Source: Schistocerca nitens
Taxonomy: Eukaryota > Arthropoda > Insecta > Orthoptera > Acrididae
NCBI RefSeq assembly: GCF_023898315.1
Contig: NC_064619.1
Span: forward strand, 296,336,150 to 296,400,149
Length of the DNA: 64,000 nt
Direction of reading: 5' to 3'
Under the pieces are notes generated by a model. The model searched no databases and was not told the DNA's origin. It saw only the letters and a list, made by a program, of their open reading frames with translations. Position numbers and translations under genes: made by a program. Each line of letters opens with the position of its first letter. The first letter of the stretch is position 1. Shown here one piece after another: positions 19,871 through 31,759 of this stretch.

Positions 19871-22800
19871 AAATTCTGTTGGTTATTATTACGGGCGCTC
19901 CACTACTCAGATTTGAGGAAATTTGAAATAATGGTGCTGTTGGAACAGAAGTTTTTCAGCTGAAGCCCCTTCAAATTTACGTTCTGTTAACAGTATGCGT
20001 GAGTCTAATGTCCCCCCTTGTTTCATCGTGGTGAAAAAAGAGTAAACGGAACTCATTTGTTCTATTTCGGAAATAAATAAAATTTTATACTAGCTCATTG
20101 ATTTTTGTGTGCAACGAAGTTCATGTCAGTCACTTAGCATAACGTCTGTTAGACACTGTATATTTCTTCACGGCTTTGCTGTACGGTTAATGTGCCTCTC
20201 GGAATATTGCTTTCAGTGATAAATCTCAAAACGAGGACGTAAAGCGTTGCTTTGGAAAAGGTTGTGTTAGCTTAGTTTCATCTCACAATCCAATGTGCTG
20301 GTACTGCACTCAAACCAAGACATCGGTTACCGCTGAAGATGAGTTATCGATGCTAGTTCACCGGCTCACGTAGCAGTACGCAACCGGAGCAGGTGACTTG
20401 GCCCAACGCCTAATGACAATACAAGCGGCGCTCAGTCTCACGGCTTTGCCGGAAGAAGTTGCGTAAGTGTGCACATTGTTGTCGCGTTAGCAGAGTGAAA
20501 ACCAATTCTGCCCCATTTTCACTTCACTGTCGAAGGCTGCACAAGCGGGTCCAGTGGCCGAAGGTCAAGAACGCTACGTTGATCTGCATTTTCTTTTCCT
20601 GTTGTTTGTTCAGTTTGGCGGGCTTCTACGCTTACAACATTTTGCATTGAGGCGCTGATATGCATATTCCTTCTTGGTGCGCGGAAGATCGACAATTTAA
20701 ATTCCCGTGCAGTCATCCAGATTGAAGTTTTTCTGTGAGTTCCCGAAAACCGCTTAGTGCGAATGTCGGGTGGCTGCTTCATTTCCTTCCCCATGCCTCA
20801 GTCGGAGTATGTGCTCGGTCACTAATGACCTCGTCGTCGACGGGACGTAAAACCCTAATCTATCTTCCTTTAAAAGTGTGCACATACTGAAAGCGACGAG
20901 TACAAACGCCTTTCTAAAATTGCTGGCCTCTTTGTCTGATCAGAAATCATTCGTGCCATCAGAAAACACAGTCTAAAGCAGGCGAAGATCCCACTCCTGC
21001 GACTAACTCTCACTCGCAGTCCTTAGAGTTAACAGAAAAGTACCAGAATTGGCGCTACAGCTTCTTTTTCTTTTGTACGTAACGCTATTAGTTATTTAAT
21101 TTCAGTGGCAGTTCAGTAATCCTACTAATAGTGTTGCCGTCGCATAGCATAACAGTGGCTACATAATCTTCAGTTTTTGCAGTTGATAGCAATGGTCCTT
21201 TGCCTTAATTTTAGAAGCAACGTCAGAGTCCATATTGAAAGGGTGCCATTGAAGGTGGTACCGGTGCGCTCTTCGCTTTCACCAACCAGTAAACCACCTC
21301 ACGTACTTTTCTTCCAAGTAAATGTCAACTCAAAAGTGCTATGCGACTTGAGGTTTCTGAGTACTCGAGTTGTAAAACTTTAAAACATCGATAATTTCTA
21401 GGAAAATCTTAAGATAGCTCGGGAATGAACCGCTGGCTTTCGGATTTGTTGCTGGATACGTGGAGCCATCCGAGCACACTTCTTCTAAGAAGGAGTAGAA
21501 CTGTATCGGAGAGTATCGGTATGGACGGTGATTGGGGGCCAGCAACCGCAGTACTTTTCGGTCTCTTATTACATTTCTCAGTGATTGCTAGCATTAAGGC
21601 TACGAACTACTTATCAGAAACTGGTATATGGTGCCAGTGTAAACGTTACTCTGATCTACGGAGATGATGGAATTCGGGCTTCGTATGCGGTTATGAAATG
21701 TACAGACTATGCAGTTCATGGGCATGAATTTGACTTTTGTATATTGTCGCTTAGTTTTAATGCCGGAATGATCCAAGATAATTTCAGGTATCTGAATGAA
21801 TGTGGTAACGGTAGTCACATTGATTGACACGCAGCAAGCACTTGGCACTTTGTTCTTTTCCTCTTTCCCCACGAGACTTACTCACTAGAAGCTGCTGTAC
21901 CGTGATCATCTGCAAGCCCCTGGTTCTTGCGATGATACGTTTAACGTCTGAGTTTACAGTATGGAGATATTCACTTCCTTACCATTATTTTCACTCTTAA
22001 CTGAAATAATGTATTTTGTGCCACCGACACTGCTAGCTAAAGCATCTGAAGATTAAGCTTTTTATTGTATACAACAACCGGAAACTCAAAACTCCCAATA
22101 GATTGGCCTCTAGTACAAGAATGATGAGTAAATAAAGAACTAGTCAGTTGTGGATACGGGGTGGAAAGTAAAATCTATTGTGGGAATAGCCTTTCTCTGT
22201 GAGACACTCGTTTTATTAACTACTCTAAACTGTTTCATTCAGAAAGAAGTACTAGAATTACGTAACAAAGCTTTGTGAGAATATCGAACCAGAGAGGGGG
22301 TGAGCACGCTCATTTGGCCCAGACCTTCAGATACAGTTGATGGACGAACTCTTGGCTCCCGACTCCATATTTTGTAACCGCCGTTGGCCCTCAGAAACCG
22401 CATTGTGTACCAGAAATAAGATTTGTGACGTGTGCCGGGTTCATCTTACGCAGTTGTCCTTGAGATGCGGTTGAGAAAATCCTTTCCACAAACTCAATAC
22501 CGAAATACGAAGACCTTAGTGGGAACCTCTGGCTTGACAGCTAAGTTTACTTTGCTCGGAAAGCGCGGTAACTGCTAAAGATAGGAATGCGAAAAGCGAC
22601 TACGTACATTACGGCTTGACCTCACGGAATTGCAATCACTTGGATCTACATCATATAGAGGCCACATCAGCATTGAAGGAAACCGCACTCAGCTAGTCTC
22701 CCATGCCCTTGTGTCTTAATTTTACGTAGACCCCAGCTATATCTTACAGCTTGCCTGTAGAGATCCATTTTGTGTGCTGGGAACAACACATGGAGTAATG

Positions 22801-23149
22801 ATAGCACTGAGTGATTACGTGATAATTTATAAAACTTTGCTTCTGATGACAATATTTGCGCGTTTTGTTTCGTGATCCACGAACGCAGTAGTCGGTTTGG
22901 CTTGCGGCCAAAGGCTACGCCATCGCTTGGTTGATCTCGTTCGCCGAAGGCCGTTCTGGAACGGAACACGTGTAGAAGCAACAGTCGCCTCACGCAGCAA
23001 GCACGTGTTAGAATCACATTTATTTATGCTTTGTGTTTTTGGGTGGCCTAAGGACTAAATCATTTGAACTCATAGTTGAATTTTGACTTAATATAAAAGA
23101 CAGGATGGTGAACTTAATATCTCGAAGCCTTTGTCTTGGAAGCTGTCAC
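19871..23149. other. Unassigned intergenic DNA
   Basis: No gene, SINE or transposon terminus is recognised. Composition is moderate and short frames have no family motifs. The segment 20340-20640 is somewhat richer in CpG than its surroundings. Confidence 0.5.
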
Positions 23150-23830
23150 GCGCGAGTGGAGAAAGAAATTGAGCGATGGCTAATAATCAATTCAGACTTG
23201 GTCCTAAACTCAAGGGAGTCTACTTTGGTTGCTTCACCTTTGCCGATGACATGGATGTCGTAAGGAACATAGCGTCAAAAATTAAAAACTCGATCGTCGA
23301 AATGACGTGGCTGAGATAGTGAGTCTACCGATTTCTTTAGAAATATATGGAAATACTCAGTGGCGGCCCATAAAGGATGAACACTGACTCCGGAAGAATC
23401 AGTCGGGTCCAGAATTCAAATTTTTCGGCGAGATAGTCGAAGTGAATAGTCTAGAACAAGAAGCAGTTAATGTTAGGATCTAAAAATTAGATCGCGCTTA
23501 TCAAACTATGAAAAAAAATGTAAGAATGTATTTAACACTGCGACAAAAATTAAGATTATCAAATCGGAAATACGTGTATCAGACAGTTTGATATTGGGCA
23601 CAAAGGGACCAGTGAGTCAACTGCTAAAAATGGAACGCAGTATTGAGTAATAGATAGGTTGAAGAAGAAATGTGATTCAGGTCTAATGAATGTTACAGAA
23701 GATAGAGGCGATAACGTCACGTAGAAAAGTAACGCTGTTGTTCTGTAGGCATATACACAAAGTGGACTAGGACCAGAGGATCTGGAGCTTTTTAACTGAG
23801 AACTAACACCAAATCGATGTGATTTCAAGA
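23150..23830 (+). mobile_element. Reverse-transcriptase LINE relic (RTE-like)
   Basis: Reading through stops, the + strand shows FTFADDMDV (FADD at 23239-23250), the RT catalytic box. It is followed by KFFGEIVEVNSLEQEAVNVRI, and then MYLTLRQKLRLSNRKYVYQT, which resembles the RTE-type tail where 'LGQ...I..EI..RI' and 'LP...K..L....V' segments follow the RT. There are several stops and shifts. Clade assignment is tentative. Confidence 0.55.
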
Positions 23831-25960
23831 TTACATCACAGAAGTTCAACAAAATGGAATCTCAGAAACCAATTGAGAACAGGTTATACATGCAAATGGT
23901 ACACGATGATCAGGGATTAAGAGTGAAACAAGAACGCAGGAGAGGGAGAGGGCCTCTGTCTGAGAAAAGACAGGAGTTCATGAGATAGTAACAAGATGTC
24001 GAAGCAGAATTTAGTATGACACTCGTTCACTTGCCCTTTGTGACCCGGCATACTAATTTATCACCGGGATAATTTTGTTAATTGTATCTAAGAATGTATT
24101 TGTTAATTTCGTAGACAGTACTAACATCATAACATAACTTCTCGTCCCATGTTCTGGGGCAGCTTGACCTACAACAATAAGATAGGTGTTTTTCACGATG
24201 ACTGTTCTGGTTAGCCAAAGTTTACTAGTGTTCCAAAGTAAAAGTGTTTTCGAAATACTATATATCATATTTGGATTTTATTGGGATCGTATTTGCCGCA
24301 TCCCCACTGATGTCTGTACAGTTCGAAAAGTTGGCCAAGTGTGTTTGAACTCTATCGTTGTGGAATTGTTTCATTTGTTCCCTCAACCATTTCATAACCA
24401 CCTGTTGGATCACATCATCGTTTACAAAAATGCTTCCACCCGGGCATCGTTTCAACTTCGGAAATGGAAGTGTCAATCGCTCGTTGGCTTTGAACTGAAC
24501 AATGACTGTTTACCTTTACCGCCAGGCGAGCAACCAGCTGTCAACCACAGTTGGCGGCCGGGCGTTGTACTGTAGGGAAACGTCGCAACATGTCCCTTTT
24601 GGCTTCAGTTATTTGTTAATTCGCGGTGACTGCTTTTCTTCCGATATTCATCCTTCTGTAGTATTGTCATTCTCAAATTCTGCACTCTTCTTCGCTTCTC
24701 TGTCGATGATTTGTAGAGGGATACAGTTGTCCTGAAAACGATGGCAAGTTCTGTTTCCCTTTTGAATGTTAAACTGTTGTAAATCTCTAAATATCTTTAC
24801 TGTATTGTCGTTTCTTCCAAATTTTGTTGTACCTTTTGGAACCAGCGTAACTTTTTCCTTTTTTCCACAAGAAGCTGCACTATTTGGTGAGGTGAGTCAA
24901 TCTTTCCTTATCTACGTCTGAAGACAATTGCCGTGTCCCTAACTATATCGTCGATCCTTTCCATCCTTATGTGCAGTTCTTGGTTAGATCACTTTCTGTA
25001 TGACCAGAGGTCCGAGTATCATTCTGAGAATCCGTGGTTCCACAAGTTCTCGACTCCTAAGTAATCGTGTTCTTACAAGGATCAAACTTTCTGCAGTGTA
25101 CAAGGCAATCAGTTCTGATCACTACCTGGTGATGTCTCACTTTTGAACCGGTCGAAAGATTTATGTTGTAGAGATGTTCATAGTGAGTGCACTTACTCAC
25201 AGGTGTGTGGTAAGCTATCATCAATTTACAGTCTGTGCATCTTTTTGGAACATAGTCATTTTGAACTTACTTCCCGTTCAGATTAGTGTCATAACTTGTC
25301 TAGTGAACTGTACCACATACACGATTGATGAACTGCCAACTGCTAAGTAATGCTTCATTTAATTTGTAATAGAACTGTTTTTACTTTGCGAATAACCATC
25401 GTATTTCATAAGAATATATGGTCTTAGAAGCTTCGATTTCTCGCTTACAGCTCGGCAAAGAAGAACGTGTTAGCGAGATGTCATTATTACCATTGCTTTT
25501 ATTTCGTCATCGGCGCCGTTACGAATTTTTTTTTACGACAGCATGTTGCGTTCAGCAGATGCGATTGCATTCCGTATAAAAGTTATAAATACCACCTTCG
25601 TCAGTCATTGTCTACCTTCAAAATGGCTTTAGTAGTTACTTAATGCGGTTACAATTTCTTTTCCGTATAGGAACATTAATATTCATTTGCTGTAGTTAGT
25701 TAACGCTACAGATTTTTATTTGTTGGGAAATAATTGACAGTAGGAAAAATGATTTATTTGTACAGTTTTGGCGTAGCTTTTTATAAATGAGTGGTAGGAG
25801 AAACTGACATTTTCCGTCATATATCGTATAAAAAAAAGCAGCGCAAGATGTTCTGGTGCACACAGTGTAATCCGGCAGGCGTAAAATACGGTGTGGTCGC
25901 TCCTCCACGTAATGAGACACATCTGCAGGATGCGCGCGCTGGACCTCCGCAGTGTGCGTG
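23831..25960. other. Unassigned intergenic DNA
   Basis: Nothing recognisable in either strand; all open frames are under 130 codons and lack motifs. Confidence 0.5.
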
Positions 25961-25964
25961 ACTG

Positions 25965-26045
25965 TGACGTCATGACTTGGTGGCCGTCTGCAAGGTGACG
26001 GCTCGCTTATTCTGGATGTTGGCCGCCTCGACCGGGCTATATTTA
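25965..26045 (+). promoter_or_regulatory. Candidate promoter: CRE palindrome and TATA-like box
   Basis: A perfect TGACGTCA lies at 25965-25972 and CTATATTTA at 26037-26045, in a CpG-rich block (about 25920-26255) that stands out from the AT-rich surroundings. The spacing would place transcription start near 26065-26075, just ahead of the ATG at 26092. This is inference from sequence elements only. Confidence 0.4.
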
Positions 26046-26091
26046 CTCGACCACCGCGGGCCGGAAGGGAAGAGTCCACTGCGAACAGAAA

Positions 26092-26150
26092 ATGGGGAAC
26101 AGGTCAACAGACTCGGGGGACGTGTGCTCGAATGACGACTTGTCGTCTCG
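26092..26150 (+). CDS. Candidate first coding exon of an unknown gene
   Basis: ATG at 26092 in a favourable context (gaaaATGG) opens a 59-base frame encoding MGNRSTDSGDVC and then SNDDLSS. It ends at a strong splice donor, CG|GTGAGT, at 26151. The second residue is glycine followed by a polar stretch, which fits an N-myristoylation signal (M-G-N). The exon lies just downstream of the candidate promoter and inside the CpG-rich block. I do not recognise the protein and cannot find the next exon. It could be chance, since 20 codons carry little information. Confidence 0.35.
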
Positions 26151-26436
26151 GTGAGTGAATTTAATGTGACGCAGTATTTGCGCACCGTGGTTGCGACAGT
26201 TCAGCGTAGATTAGGGCGCTGCCGCATGGCGCAGCTCGCGCGGCCGTCGTGTTATCATGTGCTTATCTCGCAGATATAACTGCCGTTGCGCTTCTAACAT
26301 ACAGTGATTGTATAACACCAACTCTCGATGATTAAGCCACGCTATAATCATAGAAACATTTTAAATTGTACGCTTTTGATTGGACTGACATGCCTTGAGG
26401 TCACATTTCGTCGACGATTTTTAAATACAAATTGTA

Positions 26437-26759
26437 CAAGGTGACTCTAATTAACGTTTAAAAATCTCCGAAGCGACTTAGAGGACTCTGACACAAATAA
26501 TTTAATGTAAGACACATGGGGTCGCAAATATCGGGAAATACCCGAAAAGTGGATAAGAAATGTTGAACATGCGACGTCACGTCCAAAATACAAAATATAG
26601 AGACTATATTGGGGAGCGTGTGTGGAGGGGTGATTGAGCGAGTTTTGGGGTATTTCCCTACATTTGTGGCCCCATGAGTCTCATATTAAATTACTTGTTT
26701 GTGCGTCATCTACAGGCACGTCGCTAGGGGGTTTTAAAACTTCAATAAGAATCACCCTC
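26437..26759. mobile_element. TA-flanked MITE with long inverted ends
   Basis: A 323-bp non-coding element. The left end CAAGGTGACTCTAATTAACG and the right end reverse-complemented, GAGGGTGATTCTTATTGAAG, are similar. The similarity continues about 110 bp inward (shared blocks TAATTTAAT, CATGGGG, GGGAAATACC). TA lies outside both ends (26435-26436 and 26760-26761). This is a mariner/Tc1-type non-autonomous element by its ends and target. Confidence 0.75.
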
Positions 26760-26761
26760 TA

Positions 26762-27784
26762 TAGGCTATGTACCGACTGACTGTAGTAATCTCGTGAAGG
26801 TACATTTTGTGCTGTTTCCAGATCACACTCTCAGTATTGTTTGCCCGAAAGTTTGTAAAACGAACATTTCAGTCAGTGTTAGGTCCCCAATGACTAAGAT
26901 ATCGACGCGACGTTTCTCTTAAGTGTTCCTTTTGAATTCGATATCTGCGGCGTACAGAACACTGACCCAGAAACTTGAGTCACAAATGAATTTATAGCGT
27001 TTTCAGGATCTGCCTTCTATTCAGGAGAAGTAATGCAATTATACATTTTTCTACTAATCGTGTGCGACGCATGGAAGTGAAAATGCGCAAAACACAAAAG
27101 CATATAAATTAGCATGTTCATGTTTGACTGTTAACAAATTCCTCTCACTTTTGTGTTCATGGGCAAAGTTATTTGTACTGGCCAAAATATAGATCAGACA
27201 CAAATCTGATGAGATAATTTAAGGGAAGTTACTAGACTATAATTTCTATGGTTTGCTCAGTGGGTGCCCGTAGGTTCGGTGGCACCATTCAAAGACCCTG
27301 AAGAACTGATCAGTTTGTAGTTCCTGTTGGCTCATGGCCCATAGTGCCGGTGTGTGTCAAACCCCCCAAGCGGTCGGTCAGTGCCAAACTGTGGCCTCCG
27401 CTGAGCCGAAGGTCTCTCTCCCGGACTTTCCGGTTGGATTGCTCACTGGAACACTTATGCTCTGATCACGCTGCATACGATTAAACGATGAAGATGCATA
27501 AGAACAGGAAAAAGAACGTACTGCGCATTGCTGTTCCCATGATGTAGAAACTTGAGCTCATTTTACGTGCTAATCATTTTCCTTCAGAATATTATGGCCC
27601 ATGTAAACTGCTTGTTCTGATGAACAAAGTGTCTCTAGGCATGTGGTGCACGGGCAGTGGGAAAGTTGCCACTTGCAAAAGGCAATTATGAATTAATCAA
27701 CAAATCAGGACCATGTACTTAGAAAGCAGCCACCGTGGGAAGCGACTCACCAGAGATGCTAATCATCATTAAGCGAAATAGTTT
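26762..27784. other. Unassigned intergenic DNA
   Basis: No coding region or repeat is recognised. Confidence 0.5.
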
Positions 27785-27798
27785 CTGTTGTGAATAAA

Positions 27799-27993
27799 TG
27801 GTTCAAATGGCTCTGAGCACTATGGGTCTTAACATCTGAGGTCATCAGTCCCCTAGAACTTAGAACTACTTAAACCTAACTAACCTAAGGACTTCACACA
27901 TACCCATGCCCGAGGCAGGATTCGAACCTGCGACCGTAGCGGCAGCGCGGTTCCGGACTGAAGCGCCTAGAGCCGCTCGGCCACAGCGGCCGG
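27799..27993 (-). mobile_element. tRNA-derived SINE (type B), minus strand
   Basis: Same family as 16861-17062: on the minus strand a tRNA-like head (GTGGCCGAGCGGCTCTAGGC and box B GGTTCGAATCCTG) and a tail CTCAGAGCCATTTGAACCAT. Flanked by CTGTTGTGAATAAA (27785-27798) and CTGCTGTGAATAAA (27994-28007), a 14-bp target duplication with one change. Confidence 0.92.
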
Positions 27994-28452
27994 CTGCTGT
28001 GAATAAAACCAGTCGGAATATTATGCCCACTGACATCTGAACTTGCCTTCAGGGCAGAAGAAAGTCGCATGGATTCCAGTATGCGCGGGATTTCGAAGGA
28101 AGCCATTGTAACAGTTTTTGGAAAAAGTTAATAGAAATCGCGATGATGTGTAAAAAAAGCATTGTTTTCGCACAACTAGTACGCTAACAGCGCAGTGAAA
28201 ATAATTATCTCTTGTTGTCCATATATTAATAGACAGACCGCTGTTCTCCCATATTGGGTGCAAAATGACGGCTGAAATGCGAGCCGCAGCGGTAAGTCAA
28301 GTCTTGTACATAAACTGATTTGAATGAGTGACTCAGGGGAGATAGTGCTGCTGATAATCATAATGGGTCTTACTTAATGATAACAATGCGTGCTACATTT
28401 TTACGTGCACTTCCGAACATCGGCCTTACGAGTCCCATAAGCGTGAGATTAA

Positions 28453-28639
28453 ATGTTCAAATCTGTGTTAACTTCTAAGGGACCAAACTGATGTCATCAG
28501 TCCCTAGACTTACACATTAACTTAAACTAACTAAACGCACACGCACACACATGGCCGAGGGGAGGACGCGAACCTCCGGCGGGAGGGGCCGCGCAGTCCG
28601 TGGCATGGCGCCTCTAACCGCGAGGCCACTCCTCGCGGC
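28453..28639 (-). mobile_element. tRNA-derived SINE (type C), minus strand
   Basis: A different SINE family. On the minus strand the head reads GAGTGGCCTCGCGGTTAGAGGC with box B GGTTCGCGTCC. The body has GTTTAGTTAGTTTAAG and the tail has GGGACTGATGAC...GGTCCCTT...TTTGAACATTT. Flanking repeats AGCGTGAGATTAA (28440-28452) and AGCGTGACATTAA (28640-28652) form a 13-bp duplication with one change. Confidence 0.88.
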
Positions 28640-28978
28640 AGCGTGACATTAAGTGAAGTTTATTCAAGGCGTAATTCTGTACAGCTGAAGTTCAAAGAAA
28701 ACAGTCTATATCGTGTGATTAAATTGTCCTCCGTATTTTTTACTGCAGCCTTGTGTCTGTAGACCAAAGTAGTGAGACATTAGACTGCTCTCAACTTCAT
28801 TTTTCCGTATTTCCTGTATATGGGAGAAACAATTCAAGATTCAGCCGCCTGCAACACCAATCATTTTTTTCGAAATACTTGCAATACATGTACTTAGAAC
28901 AAGTAGTCTATACACGAAAGCCATCCTCCACAAAGACTTTTACAATTAATAGGTAGCTGGAGAGATATATATATATAC

Positions 28979-30538
28979 CGGGTGGTCAAAAAGTCAGTAT
29001 AAATTTGAAAACTTAATAAACCACGGAATAATGTAGATAGAGGGGTAAAAATTGACACACATGCTTGGAATGACATGCGGTTTTATTAGAACTGAAAAAA
29101 ACAAAGTTCACGAAAGTCCGACAGATGGCGCTGGACAGCAAAACGTCAGTGACTGCGCATGACAATCGTGTATAAAAGGAGCTGTAATGAGAGAGAGAAT
29201 CAGATGCGCCAGCAGTCGCAGCATATTGACGTTACCTGAAAAGGCGCTTTTAGAGAAGCTGTATTATCAGAATGGGGAATGTGCTAGTTCAGCGTTACGA
29301 TCCTATCGCCATAGGAAGCGGATTCGAACGTGTAAAGGTCCGTCGACAAATGCAGCTGTGGCGAGAATGATTTCGAAGTTCGAAGCCACGGCTTGTTTAG
29401 ACGATAGACACCGTAGTGGCCGACCGAGCACAAGGCGTAATGCTGCTGAGACAGTTCAGGAAGAAATGGAGACTGTAGCGGGTTCGCCTATGCACGAGGA
29501 AGTGAGCGCTCGTGCAGTCGCACGTCATTCCATACACTACTGTTTGGTTGGCACTTAGGCGTACCCTCCGATGGTATCCGTACAAAATCCATCGGCATCA
29601 TGAACTGTTACCTGGCGATTTAGGGGAGCGGAGGGCATTTGCGGTGTGGGCATTTTAAAAGATGGCGGAAGATGTCGATTGGTTGAGTAACGTGATGTGG
29701 ACCGACGAAGCTCATTTCACGCTCCGAGGATCTGTCAACGCCCACACATGCAGAATTTGGGCTACGGAAAATCCTAGAACTGCAGTGGAAACTCCATTGC
29801 ACAACGAGAAAGTCACGTATGGGTTGGATTTACCACATCTACCGTTATCGGGCCTTTTTTTTCTTCGAGGAAATGCGTGATTCTGGATTTGTAACTGCTA
29901 CCGTGACGGGTGAGAGGTACGCCGATATGTTACAGAATAGCATCATCCAGAGCCTGGCTGATAAACACCTGCTGGAACGTACGATGTTTATGCAGGATGG
30001 CGCTTCACCCTATATTGCTAGACGCGTGAAAGATCTCTTGAGCGCGCCGTTTGGTGACGATCGTGTGCTCAGCCGCCACTTCCGTCATGCTTGGCCTCCC
30101 AGGTCCCCAGACCTCAGTCCGTGCGATTATTGGCTTTGGGGTTACCTGAAGTCGCAAGTGTGTCGTGATCGACCGACATCTCTAGGGATGCTGAAAGACA
30201 ACATCCGATGTCAATGTCTCACCATAACTCCGGACATGCTTTACAGTGCTGTTCACGACATTATTCCTCGACTACAGCTATTGTTGGTGGACATATTGAG
30301 CATTTCCTGTAAAGAACATCATCTTTGCTTTGTCTTACTTTGTTATGCTAATTATTGCTATTCTGATCATATGAAGCGCCATATGTCGGACATTTTTGAA
30401 CCTTTGTATTTTTTTTTTTTTTTGGTTTTTATAAAACCACATGTCATTCCAAGCATGTGTGTCAATTTGTACCTGTCTATCTACATTATTCCGTGATTTA
30501 TTCAGTTTTCAAATTTATACTGACTTTTTGACCACCCG
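28979..30538 (+). mobile_element. mariner-superfamily element with ~110-bp inverted ends
   Basis: Positions 28979-29088 and 30431-30538 are inverted repeats of about 108-110 bp with few differences, starting CGGGTGGTCAAAAAGTCAGT. The left end follows a TATA run. No TA is visible at the right end, which runs directly into a GA microsatellite (30539-30553). The enclosed transposase is broken by at least two frameshifts. Confidence 0.85.
29187..30310 (+). pseudogene. mariner-superfamily transposase pseudogene (long-TIR type)
   Basis: The N-terminal frame (29187-29558) has LLEKLYYQNGECASSALRSYR and GPSTNAAVARMISKFEATA, typical of the helix-turn-helix N terminus in a common insect transposase group (DUF4817-like). 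The next block (29662-29880) has the first catalytic aspartate in VMWTDEAHFTL and an IWATENPR region. The last block (from 29819, third frame) has FMQDGASPYIARRVKDLL and PRSPDLSPCDYWLWGYLKS. The third acidic residue is aspartate, 42 residues after the second. Frame changes near 29560 and 29830 and a stop before 29662 inactivate it. Confidence 0.85.
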
Positions 30539-31757
30539 AGAGAGAGAGAGAGAAAGAACAGACGGGAATAGAAAAAATTATTCGAATGTCAAGATGATTT
30601 AACACAGTATGTGTCGTATAAAGCGCGTAATTAGTTTAGTTAAACGTAAGAGATAAGGAACAATATTTTTGGCACTCGAAATGAAGTATCGTTCATTACC
30701 TAAATTTCCTTATTGAGATACTGCAACATCTACAAATTTTGAAGTGAACTGGATTTCCAGTCCCCTTTATAAGGGCGCACGAGAGCTCAGAAACCGTTAA
30801 ATAGTAACAAGGTTATCGATGTTTTAAGGGAAACGTTTCCGAAAACTTCCCGGAAAAATGTTGTATTTGATGACAGATTTGCAGCACAGCCTCTAGTGTT
30901 ACTTCATTGCGGTGCCCCTGCTGTTGCGAAATTTATGAAATTTTTGGAATATTTTTGCCGAAAGTTTCATTGCGAAAATTAACACCCGTTAAAATTTGCC
31001 CACGGGATGATACTTAACCTCGAGCGTAAGTACACACACACAAAACGATAGTGGCCGAACCCATCCACAGTGTACGACATGCCTTGTACTCTCAGTATGT
31101 TACTTCCGCGCTCCTGCTGTCTCCATGGCTCCACTAGTTTTTACGCCGGTGTACTGCTTTTATTGCTGTAGCACGACAAAGTAAAAAAGCAAATGTGGGG
31201 GAAACTGCATCTAAAGAGACAAAAAAGGTTTCATCTGTAATAACGACTTCGTCGATGGCACGTAAAATTCTGACCTTCTTGTCTCCTTCTTGGAAGAGCG
31301 TCTTTAGCAAGATAAGGCTATGCGCAGTGCGCTATCTGCAGAGTTACGGAACTCTGGCCCGCATCTTCCGTTTCCTATAAAACACGGATGCGTCAAGCCT
31401 ATATCGTGTTTGTGTTGTTGAAACAGTTGATCAGGAATGTAGTATCTATCGAGAGCTGTCTAAAGCTGTTTACGTAGATACTTCATTTTATTTAAAAATC
31501 ATTTCTTTGTAATTTTTGTAAGTAAAGTTGCTAGCATTGGAACAAAATGTACCTCCCACCGTTGCGTACTGTAGCTTATTCAAAACCTTCTTTTTATATA
31601 TCAAACTATTTGCGCAGTATTAACGGTGTCCTCATGACATGGGACAGACACATGACTGTTTTGTCTTTCATTACGGCACTACACGTCGAAGTAACACACA
31701 CGATAATTGTCGTGTTATAAGTTCCTAAAGATACATAGTATTTGTTAGTGAGGAACA
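30539..31757. other. Unassigned intergenic DNA
   Basis: Begins with a short GA repeat (30539-30553). A 61-codon frame at 31195-31380 (METASKETKK-like start) has no family motifs and is probably chance. Nothing else is recognised. Confidence 0.45.
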
Positions 31758-31759
31758 TA

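Noticed and set aside
25696..26079. 127-codon minus-strand ORF over the CpG-rich block
   Set aside because: It overlaps the promoter-like region and shows no recognisable domain; likely a chance frame in GC-rich DNA.
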